Shown here: in pieces, positions 1 through 13,300 of the stretch
How positions within the stretch are numbered: the first letter of the stretch is position 1
How the letters are laid out: each line of letters starts with the position of its first letter
Origin: Cyrtodaria siliqua
Taxonomy: Eukaryota; Mollusca; Bivalvia; Adapedonta; Hiatellidae
Length of the DNA: 64,000 bases
NCBI GenBank assembly: GCA_037043455.1
Contig: JAWPHD010004381.1
Location: 62,001-126,000 of the forward strand
Reading direction: 5' to 3'
Notes under the pieces: model-generated
The model's database searches: none
What the model saw: only the letters and a program-made list of their open reading frames with translations
What the model was told of the DNA's origin: nothing
Made by a program: the position numbers and the translations under genes

Positions 1-1740
1 CAGAGATGGCTGCATAAGAGACATTTCAAACAGCATTTGTCCAAATAAATACATGTATTGCGCTAACACAAGAACGAAAACTCTTGTTTGGTACTTTTTT
101 GGAACACTGCAGCATGGCCTAGTGGTAGAGTGTCCGCCTCGCATTGCGGGAGGTCGTGCGTTCAGTCCCCAGCCAGGTCATACCAAAGACTTTATAATTT
201 ATTGTTAGGTCACATAATAATTGTTAACCTGTCTCGTATTGTGTGGATGTATGTAACATGGCAGACAGAGTTATGTCCCTTGTTTATTATTGGAGCTTTA
301 CCAAAGCAAGAATATCAACTCTTGTTTGATATGTTTTGGAAGCACTAACTATGGTAGATAGAGTCATGTCCCTTATTTATTTTCAGGTCAATTATTGTTC
401 ACCATTGCAAGAATGAACACTCTTGTTTGATGCTTTTTGGAAGAACTAAATATGACGGACAGATTTATGTCCCTTATTAGATCACTTGAGCCATGGTGCA
501 AGGTGATCCTTTGGGATCTTTGTCCATCGTCTGTCATCCGTCCGTCTTTAGCCACTTCTTCAACCGACCTCAGAAACTTCTTGGTCATCGAGTTTGCTCA
601 AATGAAGTGCCTTTGGTTAAAAATGTCTGTCGCCCCGGGGTCCAAAGTTTGTATTTAGACATTTTGCTAGTTTTACATGGACTTATATTGGGAAAAACTT
701 GAAAAAACATCTTCTGAAACCACAAATCACAGCTCAAAATTTTACATTACCATCAGCTTATGGTCCTCTACCAAGTTTTTTCGAATGGTGACCCTAGGGT
801 CAAATCTGGCCCACCCCAGGGGTTTTACATGAATTTAGGAAAACCTTCAAAAAAATCTTCTCTAAAGTCCATGTAATGGAGGTATAATATTTAGTATGGA
901 GATAGGCCTATGGTCCTATGGTCCTCAACCAAGTTTGTACATATGGTGACGACGGGGTCAAATTTGGCTCTGCCCCGGGGCTCTGTTTTACATGGATATA
1001 ATAAAGGAAAATCTTTAAAAAATCTTCTTCTCTGAAACTACATCAGCTAGAGGTCCAGTATTTTGCATATGCCATAAGCTTATGGTTCTCTATCAGGTTT
1101 GTTCAACTCGAGATCATGGGGAAACTATTGAGGTCCCCACCATAGACCATGTATACACTTACTGGGCATGAACAGATGGATACAGCCATCCAACGGGAAT
1201 TGACCCTGGGGTCTATACCCATCCCTGGCGACATAACCCCTTTATCATAACTTAGAAACTGTTGAGGTCCCCACCCTATAACCATATATACACTTACTGG
1301 GCATGAACAGACATATACAACCATCTAGCCATCATCGGCCTTGATGTCTATCCCCACCCCTGGTGACATAACCCCTTTGTCATAAGTTGGAAACTGTTGA
1401 GGTCCCCACCCTATAACCATATATACACTTACTGGGCATGAACAGACATATACAACCTTCCAGCCATCATTGGCCCTGGGGTCCATCCCCACACATGGGG
1501 ACATAGCCTCTGGGTCATAACTTGGAAACCGTTGAGATCCCCACCCTATAACCATATATACTCTTACTGAGCCTGAACACTTCAAGGCGGACACGGGAAT
1601 ATGTGATGGTGTGCCATCGACTGCGTGATCACATTCTGTTCTGAAATTATTAGTTTGTTTGACAATTTTTTCATATTTGCAAAGATCATTAGGTGAGCGA
1701 ACCAGGGCATTCAGTGCCATTTTTTGGCCCTCTTGTTTAG
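1..1740. repeat. Composite interspersed repeat ending in CTCTTGTTT
   Basis: No exon seen. Contains CATCCGTCCGTC-type sequence near 530, about three diverged copies of a 150-180 base unit around GGGGTCAAA / TTTTACATGGA (600-1090), and about four copies of a 125-150 base unit around CATATATACACTTACTGGGCATGAAC (1103-1600). It ends at 1733 with the CTCTTGTTT terminus shared by other elements in the window. Short frames on both strands here are repeat translations. Confidence 0.6.
110..190 (+). repeat. tRNA-like SINE head
   Basis: TGGCCTAGTGGTAGAGTG matches a tRNA A box and GCGTTCAGTCCC a weak B box. The arm around TCGCATTGCGGG is tRNA-like. The B box departs from GGTTCRANYCC and no full cloverleaf end is seen, so I read it as a SINE remnant rather than a functional tRNA gene. 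Confidence 0.55.
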
Positions 1741-1842
1741 AGTATGGAAGCTTTGTTTTTCAATTGAATTCTGCCATATTTCTAAAGGAAGTAGATCCAG
1801 CCATCATTGGCCCTGGGGTCCATCCCCACATCTGGAGTGATT

Positions 1843-1866
1843 CCCCCCCCCCCCCCCCCCCCCCCC
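1843..1866 (+). repeat. Poly-C run, 24 bases
   Basis: Uninterrupted run of 24 C, next to a truncated copy (1795-1838) of the 1103-1600 repeat unit. The copied length may be uncertain. Confidence 0.9.
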
Positions 1867-1984
1867 AATACTAGAACAATAGGGGGGATTTTAAAAAAGC
1901 AGGAGGAAATAGGTGTAACACATGAATTGATAACTTTTATTGCAGCAGTGTAATTATATCCTATATAGTATTTCTGTATAGTAT

Positions 1985-2016
1985 CAGGGTTCTGGAAATA
2001 TTTTGAAAATCCACTT
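1985..2016 (+). mobile_element. Solo end of a CAGGG-type inverted-repeat transposon
   Basis: Starts CAGGGTTCTGGAAATATT and continues with GAAAATCCACTT, almost identical to the left end of the 1.7 kb element at 34234. No partner end is seen nearby, so it is a fragment. From here to about 2700 I see nothing else recognisable. Confidence 0.6.
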
Positions 2017-2705
2017 TTGTGATGAGCAAAGAAACAAGACAACAAAACGTTATTAAAAATATTCACTTGGCCCCCAATATCTGTAACTTTCCTATGCCTT
2101 TGTATTTGAACTAAAGAGAAATAGATGAAAGCAAGAGGCATGCACAGGTTTTGCCCTCAGAATTGTTTAAAAAGCAGTAGCAGCAAGCTTATTCATCAAA
2201 AGCGAAATTTCAGAGCTTGACGAAAAAGTTCCGCGTTGATTTTTTTAATCGCGAAAACCCATGACATGCTCATGAATATCGCTAAGTTTTACAACTTATT
2301 TGTGAAGTATGCAATTTCATATACGATTAATTAAAGACTATTTCAATGAACACAAAATACCTCATAAAATTGCATTGATAAATGAGTGCTTCGAGTAAAA
2401 AAAAAGTGCATCCTCTGCTAGATTATCTACAGTGTAAACGAAAACAGAATGTCACGTGGGTCTGTCAGTCATTATTTTGACACATTAAATTTGAAAATTT
2501 AGACAGAGTTTTCTGTTTTTGATTGATTGGTCAAAGGTCAAAATGATGTTCAGAGATTATTTGGAAAACTTCCAGCTTGTGAGTTGGAAGATCACGGACA
2601 TGATTGCCACGATTTCATTGGACGATCGATACACATCTGACAGTCGTGTCAGGATACTGTGCTGTTTTAAAATGGTGTAAAATGCACGTGCAGGTTTATT
2701 AGTTG

Positions 2706-3750
2706 TTTTTAGCTCGACTATTCGAAGAATAAGAGAGCTTATGTAATCACGTCGGCGTCCCACATCAAGGTTTGCGTGTAAGCTGTGTTTAAAAGTCTAT
2801 GTCTCTTACATTTCTTATCCTATCACAACCAAATTTGGCCATGGGCTTCCTTAAAGCATTATCTTAAGGGCTGCGCAAGCAATTTTGGTACCTGTAACCC
2901 ATGGTTTCACATGGAACCCAAATTCTGATTCTGAGTCTATTTCACATCACATTTTGCGTGTAAGCTGTGTTTACAGGTCTATATCTGTTACATTTCTTGT
3001 CCTAGCTCAACTAAATTTGGGATTTGGTTTCCTTATAGTATGTTGTAAAGGGTTGCGTAAGTACTTTTGTCTTCTGCTAATTCTGATGCCCCATAAAATG
3101 TGCTATAAAGGCTGATCAAGGTTTGCGTGTAAGCTGTTGTTTATATCAATAATTTTGATTAGGATTTCTTATAGCATTATGCATTTTTTTTCATACTTCA
3201 CCCATATTCACCCCTCCTCGCCTCCCCACCCCCACCACCCCACGCTCTTTTATTATTTTTTATTTATTTGTTTTTTATTATTTACATATTTCTGTGTTGT
3301 TTTGGTCAATTCTTACACATATAGCTATGTTGCCCTAACCCCCCCAATTCCTCCCCTCCCCCCTCTCAAACTCTAATTTCTTTTTTTTATACATATTTCA
3401 GTGTTGTTTTGGTCAACACATATAGCTATGTTGCCCCCCACCTCCCCTTGCTCCCCCTCACCCACTTCCCTCCCCCCACTAGTACGTACTTAGCTGTTGT
3501 ATAGGCTGTATGTGCTCTGCTCTCCACCCCCTGCCCGCCCAACTTCCCGCATATTTCTGTGTTGATTTGGTCAATTCTTACACATATATGATTGTTGTCC
3601 CAACCCACCACCCCCACACCCCCACCCCTCACCCCACTCAAACTGAGTTTTTTTTTTTTTTTTTTTTTTTACATATTTCTGGTTGTTTTGGTCAATTCTT
3701 ACACCTATAGCTATGTTGTGTGTTAAATTATTTATTTTTAATTTGAGCGC
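2706..3750 (+). repeat. Hairpin-headed element with C/T-rich repeats
   Basis: Begins TTTTTAGCTCGACTATTCG with a foldback to CGAAGAATAAGAGAGCT, a diverged relative of the AGCTCTACTGATC element. Then two to three copies of a ~165 base unit (TTTGCGTGTAAGCTGTGTTTA) and, from 3285, four copies of a unit containing ATATTTCTGTGTTGTTTTGG and CACATATAGCTATGTTG separated by C-rich tracts. Includes a T run near 3649-3670. Confidence 0.5.
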
Positions 3751-4038
3751 AATCATTTACATATAAAACAATTTAAATTAAATTCAGATACACAGAATGA
3801 TGAAATATCAATAAAAGAAAAACTGAAATGAGGCCACAATAAAACATTGCCAGATATCCCCTCCCTGCCCGAGTTGCCTTTCGACCACAAATTTCTTTAA
3901 AATGACAGCAATTTTGGATTAAAACTTATAAAAATATAAAAATTTCACACCCTGCCCCAAATTTTACTATAATTTGTATGAGATTCTAACAATAATTTTA
4001 TATTGGCCCGAGTTTCTATACCCGCCCCACCCCCCAAC

Positions 4039-4222
4039 CACATGTGGTGTATACAGGTGGTGTATACAGATGAAGTATACAGGTGATGTATACAGGTGGT
4101 GTATACAGGTGATGTATATAAGTGGTGTATACAGGTGATGTATACATGTGGTGTATCCATCATACCTGTAGATGAGCTATAACATAGTGAGAGTAAATAC
4201 ATCTGTTATCTGATGTATACAG
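4039..4222 (+). repeat. 13-base array of exon 1 acceptor (gtgatgtatacag)
   Basis: About ten imperfect units of gtggtgtatacag or gtgatgtatacag, running up to the acceptor at 4222. The true junction is gtatacag/GTGATGTG, so each unit copies the acceptor and the first bases of the exon. A further stretch at 4156-4176 resembles exon bases 4231-4251 (CCTGTAGATG). Confidence 0.75.
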
Positions 4223-4338
4223 GTGATGTGGCCATTCCTGTAGATGTGAAGAAAGGATGGGTACACATGGACAAGGTTGAGTATGACAAACTGGAATGGA
4301 TGAATGATCTACCATTGCCGTCAGCTGGTGAGAATAAG
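4223..4338 (+). CDS. RPAP1: RPAP1 window exon 1
   Basis: Reads (G)DVAIPVDVKKGWVHMDKVEY and ends PLPSAGENK before gtactg. The GW-HMD...KLEWM-DLP pattern precedes the C-terminal signature domain in RPAP1 proteins. The exon opens with two bases of a split codon (phase 1) after gtatacag, so at least one coding exon lies upstream. The acceptor sits at the end of a 13-base minisatellite whose units repeat the same gtatacag/GTGATG junction, so several upstream AGs are alternative candidates; the codon phase cannot decide because the partner exon is outside the window. Confidence 0.85.
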
Positions 4339-7300
4339 GTACTGGCATACTGCTCACTTGTCAATATTTACATTAACCTGATACTTTCCATTGAAAAAAA
4401 TGTTTAATTTCAAATAAACTTAAATTTTCATGTATGTGGGACTTCCACACTTGACTACTCATGCATCCAATGTGACTTTATAGAAAATAGCTATGCAACT
4501 TCATTTTTCAAAGAGGTGCACACACTGTACGCAAGAACTGCGCACACATCCGGCGTGTCTCAATAGAAAATGGCTATTCTACTGGCTGAAATACACTGAC
4601 AATACTACTTGTCACCCTTTCACATGTTTTATTATCATCTCCCAAGGCATGTTATTACTGGTTCTATAGCAATGGGAAAATAATGTAAATATAAGATTTG
4701 TTATGTCTCCCCCAGGTGAGCGCTATGGGGCTATTATGGCCTCTTGTTTATCATTATCATCTCCCAAGGCAGGGTATTGCTGATTCTATAGCAATGGGAA
4801 AATAATGTATATATAAGAATTGTTATGTCTCCCCCAGGTGAGCGCTATGGGGCCTATAGGGCCATTATGGCCCACTTGTTTATCATTATCATCTCCCAAG
4901 GCAGGTTATTACTGATTCTATAGCTATGGGAAAATAGCAAATATAAGAATTGTTTCGCTTTGTTTTTGCATTTATGAGGTTTTAAACACGCTTTATGGAA
5001 TTTGGCATTTCTTACAGTCATTTAAAACCTCATATGCTACAAAAATGTGAATCTATTCTTAATTAAATCTTCTTTTGAGGAAATAATAATAATGATACAC
5101 ACTTTATAAACAGCTAGTAATAAACAAATGAATGAAGTTTTGTGATAGTTTACATAGACTTCAGGATTTTATGTAAATACATCCATTACAGAAATATACC
5201 CTTTTTTTAGCCCGTTTACTGATCTCCATTTAGCGATCACAGTATCGTCCATGTGTTTGTCTGTTAGTCTGTTTCATTTGTTATATCTTCTTCATTTCTT
5301 GCTGGATTTTTTCCAAACTTTACCAGAATGTTCCTTATGTACATCTTACATCATGTGCCAAATTTCAGGGTTGCTGTGACCTACTTTTGACGAAATATAG
5401 GTCATCGACTACAACATACCTGTCTTACTCCTGTCTTACAGGATTTCCACTGTATTCCACGAAAATGTTCCTTATATGTATCTTACGTAATGTGCAAAAT
5501 TTCAGTGTGCTGTGACCTACTTTGGAGGTCACTTTTAGGTCACATCCAGTCTTGCTAGGGCATGCATATCTTGCTCTTTTCTTGCTGGATTTTCACCAAA
5601 CTCCACCCTAATGTTTTTTATATGCATCTAACATCATGTACAAACTTTCAGGTTGCTGTGACCTAGTTTGGATTATTTAAATTAAATACTAAATACACAT
5701 AAAAAAGTATGTCTCATGGGATTGACTGTGGTTTTGGTCAAATCAAAATATAGTCCAATCTACACTTCTTCATATAAGGCCTGACATGCAGTCTGTGGCT
5801 TTCTAGTTGAAAAGTATAGTTACAACTATTTATGTTCAGCCAAATTTGTGCCATTACCTGTCTTGACCATTCTTATACCACATAATGGAGATATTGTTTT
5901 GTAGACTGGTCAGCAAGCAAGATTTGACTTCAAGGGTAACCTACTTCAGGCTGATTCTGATATACCAGTCAATGTTGGTCTGCATCACCATGGTGATGAA
6001 CCAGAGGTATGTCTTTTAATAAACCCTGTGAATACTTTATTGTAATACTAAGTTCCTCAGGCTTGTTCATGATGATTGATAATTTGTTTTTGATTCCTAA
6101 AATTACTCTTTCATTCCTCACATAGATAATTTTGAGTATGGTTTAATGTCTCCAATTGTTGTTACAAGTTATAACTTGTTATTCTCTAAAAAAGCAAATA
6201 GTCGAACTACACTCTTTTCCGACAGCTCTTGTATCTTGTACCAGGGTAAATCCTTTTCTTGAACTCACTCTGTGGATGAGAGTTCTCATTTATTCCTCAC
6301 ATAGATACTTCAGAGAATGGTTTAATCCACTTGTTGTTACAGAGGGCTGGTTACACGCTGCAGGAGTTATTCCAACCGTCTCGTAGTTCTAACACACAAC
6401 AGAGGGTTCTAGCTCTGCAAACACTTGGGCAAGTTATTAAACAGGTGAGCCAATATGCAGTTAGTACTACGAAACGCTCCGACAAGCTATTAAACAGGTG
6501 AGGCAATATGCAGCTAGCTCTACAAACATTCAGGCAAGTTATTATACAGGTGAGCCATCATACAGAACAGGTGAGCTAATACGCAGTAACTACTACAAAC
6601 ACTCATGCAAGTTATTAAACAGGTGAGCCAATATGCAGTTATAGACACTCAAGACAAGTTATTAAACAGGTGAGCCAATATGCAGCTAGCTCTACAAACA
6701 CTCAGGCAAATTATTAAACAGGTAAGCCAATATGCAGTTAGTGCTACAAACACTCAGGCAAGTTATTAAACAGGGGAGCCAGTATGCAGTGCTCGTGCTA
6801 CAAGCACTTGGGCAAGTTATTGAACAGGTGAGTCAATATGCAGTGCTCCCGCTACAAACACTTGGGCAAGTTATTAAACAGGTGAGCCAATATGCAGTTA
6901 GTGCAACAAACACTTGGACACGTTACTAAACAGGTGAGCCAATATACAGCTAGTGCTACAAACACTTAGACATGTTACTAAACAGGTGAGCCAATATGCA
7001 GCTAGTGCTACAAACACTTAGACATGTTACTAAACAGGTGAGCCAATATGCAGCTAGTGCTACAAACACTCAGGCAAATTATTAAACAGGTAAGCCAATA
7101 TGCAGTTAGTGCTACAAACACTCAGGCAAGTTATTAAACAGGGGAGCCAGTATGCAGTGCTCGTGCTACAAGCACTTGGGCAAGTTATTGAACAGGTGAG
7201 TCAATATGCAGTGCTCCCGCTACAAACACTTGGGCAAGTTATTAAACAGGTGAGCCAATATGCAGTTAGTGCAACAAACACTTGGACACGTTACTAAACA

Positions 7301-10300
7301 GGTGAGCCAATATACAGCTAGTGCTACAAACACTTAGACATGTTACTAAACAGGTGAGCCAATATGCAGCTAGTGCTACAAACACTTAGACACGTTACTA
7401 AACAGGTGAGCCAATATGCAGCTAGTGCTACAAACACTTAGACATGTTACTAAACAGGTGAGCCAATATGCAGCTAGTGCTACGATCACTCGGGTAAGTT
7501 ATTAAACTGGTGAGCCAATATGCAGTTAGTGATACAAACACTTGAGCAAGTCAATAAACAGGTGAGCCAATATGCAGCTAGTGCTACAAACATTCATGCA
7601 AGTTAATGAACAGGTGAGCCAATATGCAGTTGAATCAAATTTCAGATTTAACAAAAGTAAATTGGAACTTGTAGAGACAAAAATTGTTGCAAGGTTTTGC
7701 AATCTTCAACAAAAAATCTAACCTGTTGTGCCAAATTGGTGTGATAGGGGATTTTATGTTAAAGGATCAGTAGATGAACTAGAAGAATCTGGATGTCAAG
7801 CCAAATATAAATAAAACCATCATAATGTGTATAAATCATAAGTAGTATAAACTCATATGGCACTTTCATGCTGTAAAAAGTACTCGGATTATGATAGAAG
7901 TATTAACTTGTAAGAACCAATAAGTCAAACTGACAGCTACATTTAAATATCTAAAGTCGACATGTTCACTATTTCTAGATGTTTGATAAAAAGGGAGGTT
8001 ATACTTTATTACAGTAATTGTGTATTTTGTTATATAGTCTGACAATGACTACTGATGCAGTACGTCAACAGATTTGCCAGTGACTGAGTATTTAATTATT
8101 GACAGGCGATTGAAGACATCATGACAATGACTATACACAATTTGCCAGTGACTGAGTATTTTATTATTGACAGGCGATTGAAGACATTATGACAATGACT
8201 GTACACAATTTGCCAGTGACTGAGTATTTTATTATTGACAGGCGATTGAAGACATTATGACAATGACTGTACACAATTTGCCAGTGACTGAGTATTTTAT
8301 TATTGACAGGCGATTGAAGACATTATGACAATGACTATACACAATTTGCCAGTGATTATCTTATTATTGACAGGCGATTGAAGACATTATGACAATGACA
8401 ATACTGGTAAAATAAGATTTTAGTTCAACACAATTTGCAAGTGACTATGATTTTGTTTCCATTACTCATAACAATCTTTTCTTATTTGAATATTTTGACT
8501 GTATTCCAGTCTTTGTCAGCTGTTTGATGCTCAATGATACAGGAGAGTAATGTACATCGGAGGCCTCGGGTTACCTCCAGTGTACAACACTCCTGTTATC
8601 ATGTGACCAGACTAAATCATTTGACATGAAACTCAATCAACCGACGAAGACTGTGAAAAAAAGTAAGAAAAACTTGGTCTGAGTAAGGGGAAATAAAATC
8701 AATGGATCCAGAGTAAAAGATCAGCATATTTAGTACTATTTTTTGATTGACAGGCAAAGGAGGGCCACCTGACACAACTGATCCAGACACCAATACTACA
8801 AGTGACTGAGTATTTTGTTATTGACACACAAGTTGTAAGTGACTGAGTATTTTGTTACTGACACACAAGTTGTAAGTGACTGAGTATTTTGTTACTGGCA
8901 CACAAGTTGTAAGTGACTGAATATATTGTTATTGACACACAAGTTGTAAGTGACTGATTATTTTGTTACTGGCACACAAGTTGTAAGTGACTGAATATAT
9001 TGTTATTGACACACAAGTTGTAAGTGACTGATTATTTTGTTACTGGCACACAAGTTGTAAGTGACTGAATATATTGTTATTGACACACAAGTTGTAAGTG
9101 ACCGATTATTTTGTTACTGGCACACAAGTTGTAAGTCACTGAATATATTGTTATTGACACACAAGTTGTAAGTGACTGAGTATTTTGTTATTGACACACA
9201 GGTTGTAAGTGACTGAGTATTTTGTTATTGACACACAAGTTGTCAGTGACTGAGTATTTTGTTATTGACACACAAGTTGTGACTGAGTATTTTGTTACTG
9301 ACACAAGTTGTGACTGAGTATTTTGTTACTGATACACAAGTTGTAAGTGACTTAATATTCTGTTATTGACACACAAGTTGTAAGTGACTGAGTATTTTGT
9401 TATTGACACACAAGTTCTAATTATTTTGTTACTGACACACAAGTTGTAAGTGACTGAGTATTTTGTTATTGACACACAAGTTGTAAGTGACTGAGTATTT
9501 TGTTATTGACACACAAGTTGTAAGTGACTGAGTATTTTGTTATTGTCACGCAAGTTGTAAGTGACTGATTATTTTGTTACTGACATACAAGTTGTAAGTG
9601 ACTGAGTATTTTGTTACCGACACACAAGTGGTAAGTGACTGAGTATTTTGTTACTGACACACAAGTTGTGACTGAGTATTTTGTTACCGACACACACATT
9701 CTAATTATTTTGTTAATGACAACAAGTTGTAAGTGACTGAGTATGTTGTTACTGACACACACTTGATAGGTGACTGATTATTTTACACAAGTTGTTAATG
9801 ACTGAGTATTTTGTTACTGACACACAAGTTGTGACTGAGTATTTTGTTACCGACACACACATTCTAGTTATTTTGTTAATGACAACAAGCTGTAAGTGAC
9901 AGAGTATGTTGTTACTGACACACAAGTTGTAAGTGACTGAGTATTTTGTTATTGTCACACAAGTTGTAAGTGACTGAGTATTTTGTTATTGACAGACACA
10001 AGTTGTAAGTGACTGAGTATTTTTTGATTGACACACAAGTCGTAAGTAACTAAGTATTTTTTGATTGACACACAAGTCGTAAGTGACTGAGTATTTTTTT
10101 ATAGACACACAAGTCATAAGTGACTGAGTATTTTTTGATTGACACACAAGTCATAAGTGACTGAGTATTTTTTGATTGACACACAAGTCGTAAGTGACTG
10201 AGTATTTTTTGATTGACACAAAAGTCGTAAGTGACTGAGTATTTTTTGATTGACACACAAGGCGTAAATGACTGATTATTTTTTGATTGACACACAAGTC

Positions 10301-13300
10301 ATAAGTGACTGAGTATTTTTTTATTGACACACAAGGCGTAAATGACTGAGTATTTTTTTTATTGACACACAAGTTGTAAGTGACTGAGTATTTTTTGATT
10401 GACAGGCGAAGGAGGGCCACCTGACCCAGCTGATACAGACACCAATACTGCCCAGTATCCTTGACGCTGGTGTCATATTTCTTCTCAGATGGTCATTGGA
10501 TGACAGTGTTTCTGCAGTCGTCATAGCAACTGTAGCAGCTCTCAATGCTCTACTTGTTAATCAGGCAGATGAGGTAATGCTTGTTGTCTGTCTGTCTGTC
10601 TGTCTGCTGTTTGTCTGTCCGTCCGTTCGTCGGTCTGTCCATATGTCCTTCTGTATTTCTGTTTTTCTGCCAATTTATTAGTCTTTATATATATTTCTTT
10701 GTCAATTTGTCTGTCTGTTCATCTGGCCGATCATCCCTTCCTTTGTCCATATCTCTTTCTGCATGTCTTGTCCGCTTGTCGCTCAAAAGCGCGTGGGTTT
10801 GCTGGGGTAAAATACAACCACTGCAATCTCACAAACACACTGTCACATGCAGAGGGGTAGGACACCTCCCCCCGCATTTATATTCATTTTATCATTTTTT
10901 ATCATGCTCATTCAAAGTCTTTATCATGACACCGTGTATGCAAACGTGGAAACATGGCTCATTCGTAAATGAAGTGTCTACTATAGAAATTGCAGCAACT
11001 CTGCAGTTCTGCAGGTAAGATGGTTCTAGGCCCATTCTCCATATTTTATCTTGATGTAAATGGAGAATGAGCCTTGCACATTCATTCCTGTTAGGCGTCT
11101 TATAACCGTTCTTGTGTTGATGCGCCTTAAAACCCAATTCAATGGTTTGTGTGTAATTCTGTATTATTTTTGCTCTGTTTAATTCACAGGAGTTTGTGTT
11201 TTTTTTATGCTATTAACATGTTTAACTATATGCTCATCATATTAAACCAAATGAATGATTATTTCACACTCCAGCCACTCTGTGTCAGTCTTTTCTACCA
11301 TGTGATGATCCATCCTTTACTCTTCTTTGACTGAGTACACAACTCACTTAATTTTCTTGAGTCTCAAAAAAAAAAAGGTTTGAATTATAGATAGTTAACT
11401 GATTTTGTCCACTGTGTACTTACTTTTCCGATAGAATTCTCTGTTTTCTCAGCACTATAAAAATATCTTGCAATTTCACATCTGTCTAATTTGAATGTGC
11501 ATTTCATGTTGTTCTTTCAGCTCACCTTAGATAAGGTATTTCACTGGCATCAGGGTCATAGAATTGCTTGTCAAGCTCCTGCAAAACATGAAAGTGTTGG
11601 AATCAAACTTCCAGATGTTCTAGATGAGAAACAAGAGCAGACGGATGCAGAAGTTGCAAAACAAGACCTTGTTCTGGTTTGTATGAACCTATAAAACAAT
11701 CATATAATAAAACAAATATATTGAACTATCTTCCAATTAAATATGCTTGCTGTTTCAAAATCCTAAATTGATTACCTTCTTCAACATTGTGGCTGTCCTG
11801 CTATCCATATAACAGAGTGGAGCATCCCTGTACCATGGACATATTTTCTAGTTAATTAATTATACCCCAGCTTTCACAAAGTGAAGTGGGGGCTATATAG
11901 TAATCACGTTGTCCGTAACATGCTGCCGTCGCATAATACATTGTTGTCGCGATGCATCCCGTCGCGTAACACATTTTTAGCTCTACTGATCAGAGATCAG
12001 CAGAGCTTATGCCGTGGTGCGGCGTCCGTCGTCCGTCTGTCCGTCTGTCTGTCCGTCTGTCTGTAAACTTTTTTTTGTAGCGACTTCTGCTCTGAAACTA
12101 CTGAATGGATTTTCATGAAACTTTACAGAAATGTTGCCCATGAAGTCTAGTTGATCCTAGCAAAAATTCATGTTGATGTGAAATCCAAGATGGCCGCCAG
12201 ATCTAAAAATAGGTTTTTAAAAAACAAGTTTGTAGCGACTTCTTCATGAAAACTATAAGTGATATTGATATGGGACTTTTTCTAAAATGATCAGCATGAC
12301 ATGATGTTGGTCCTTGTCAAAAATCGTTTTGATTCAGCGTTAAACATGGCTGCCAGAGGCCATCTTTGTTTACATACAGTTATATAGTAAAAACTTGTAG
12401 CGACTACTCCTTTGAAACTACTTGACAGATTTTCATGAAACTTTACAGGAATATTGCTCTTAATGTCTAATTGATCCTAGCAAAATTTCAGATCGGCCAG
12501 CAATTCAAGATGGCCGCCACAGCTAAAAATAGATTTTTAAAAAAGAAGTTTGTAGCGACTACGTCTTGAAAACTATAAGTGATATTGATATGGGACTTTT
12601 TGTAAAATGATCAGCATGACATGATGGTTATCAGAGTCAAACATTATTTTGATTCGACGTTAAACATGGCTGTCAGGAAACTTCACAGGAATGTTGCTCT
12701 TGATGTCTAATTGATCCTAGCAAAATTTCAGGTCGGCCGGAAATTCAAGATGGCCGCCACGGCTAAAAATAATTTTTCAAAAAACAAGTCTGTAGCGACT
12801 ACTTCCTGAAATCAAAATCAATCAGTAGAGCTTCAAGGTCATTGACCTCTTGTTATTATTTGCATTTCTCAAACAGTATCGAACGAGTTGTTTTCAAACT
12901 TCAATATACACATAACAACTGATGACCTTATGTTCCTCCGCATCACCCATTGTTGATTGCCTAATTTATTACATAATTATGGCCCTTTGTTTGACTTAGA
13001 ATTTAAACCGGGGTATTTATTACCTTCAGTGATAGTTCTTGTTTCAAAAGTTTTATTTCACAATTAGAGTTAAAAAATACAGACAACTTAAAGGAGCTAT
13101 CCCACCAACAACAGCCAAAGTTTACAAGATATGTACACCATTTATAAACCAACTGACGACGACGTATATATGTATATAACTTATATTTTTTATAACTTAT
13201 ATATTTTGAGAATCCAAACACAATATAAACGGCTTTAACCAGCTTGGTCAAACCCCAAAACAGGATCTTTGAATTAAGAGTTACCAACTCATATTCATTT

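Noticed and set aside
1103..1720. Minus-strand frames of 73 and 131 codons
   Set aside because: Translations of the 125-150 base repeat unit (CSCPVSVYMVIGWGPQ recurring).
8098..8405. A skipped RPAP1 exon starting GCGATTGAAGACATTATG
   Set aside because: Exons 3 and 4 already join in phase with no missing human segment, and the unit has no proper donor.
11982..12855. Assigning the hairpin element to Helitrons
   Set aside because: A terminal hairpin and no target duplication fit, but I do not see clear TC and CTRR ends in either orientation, so the class is left open.
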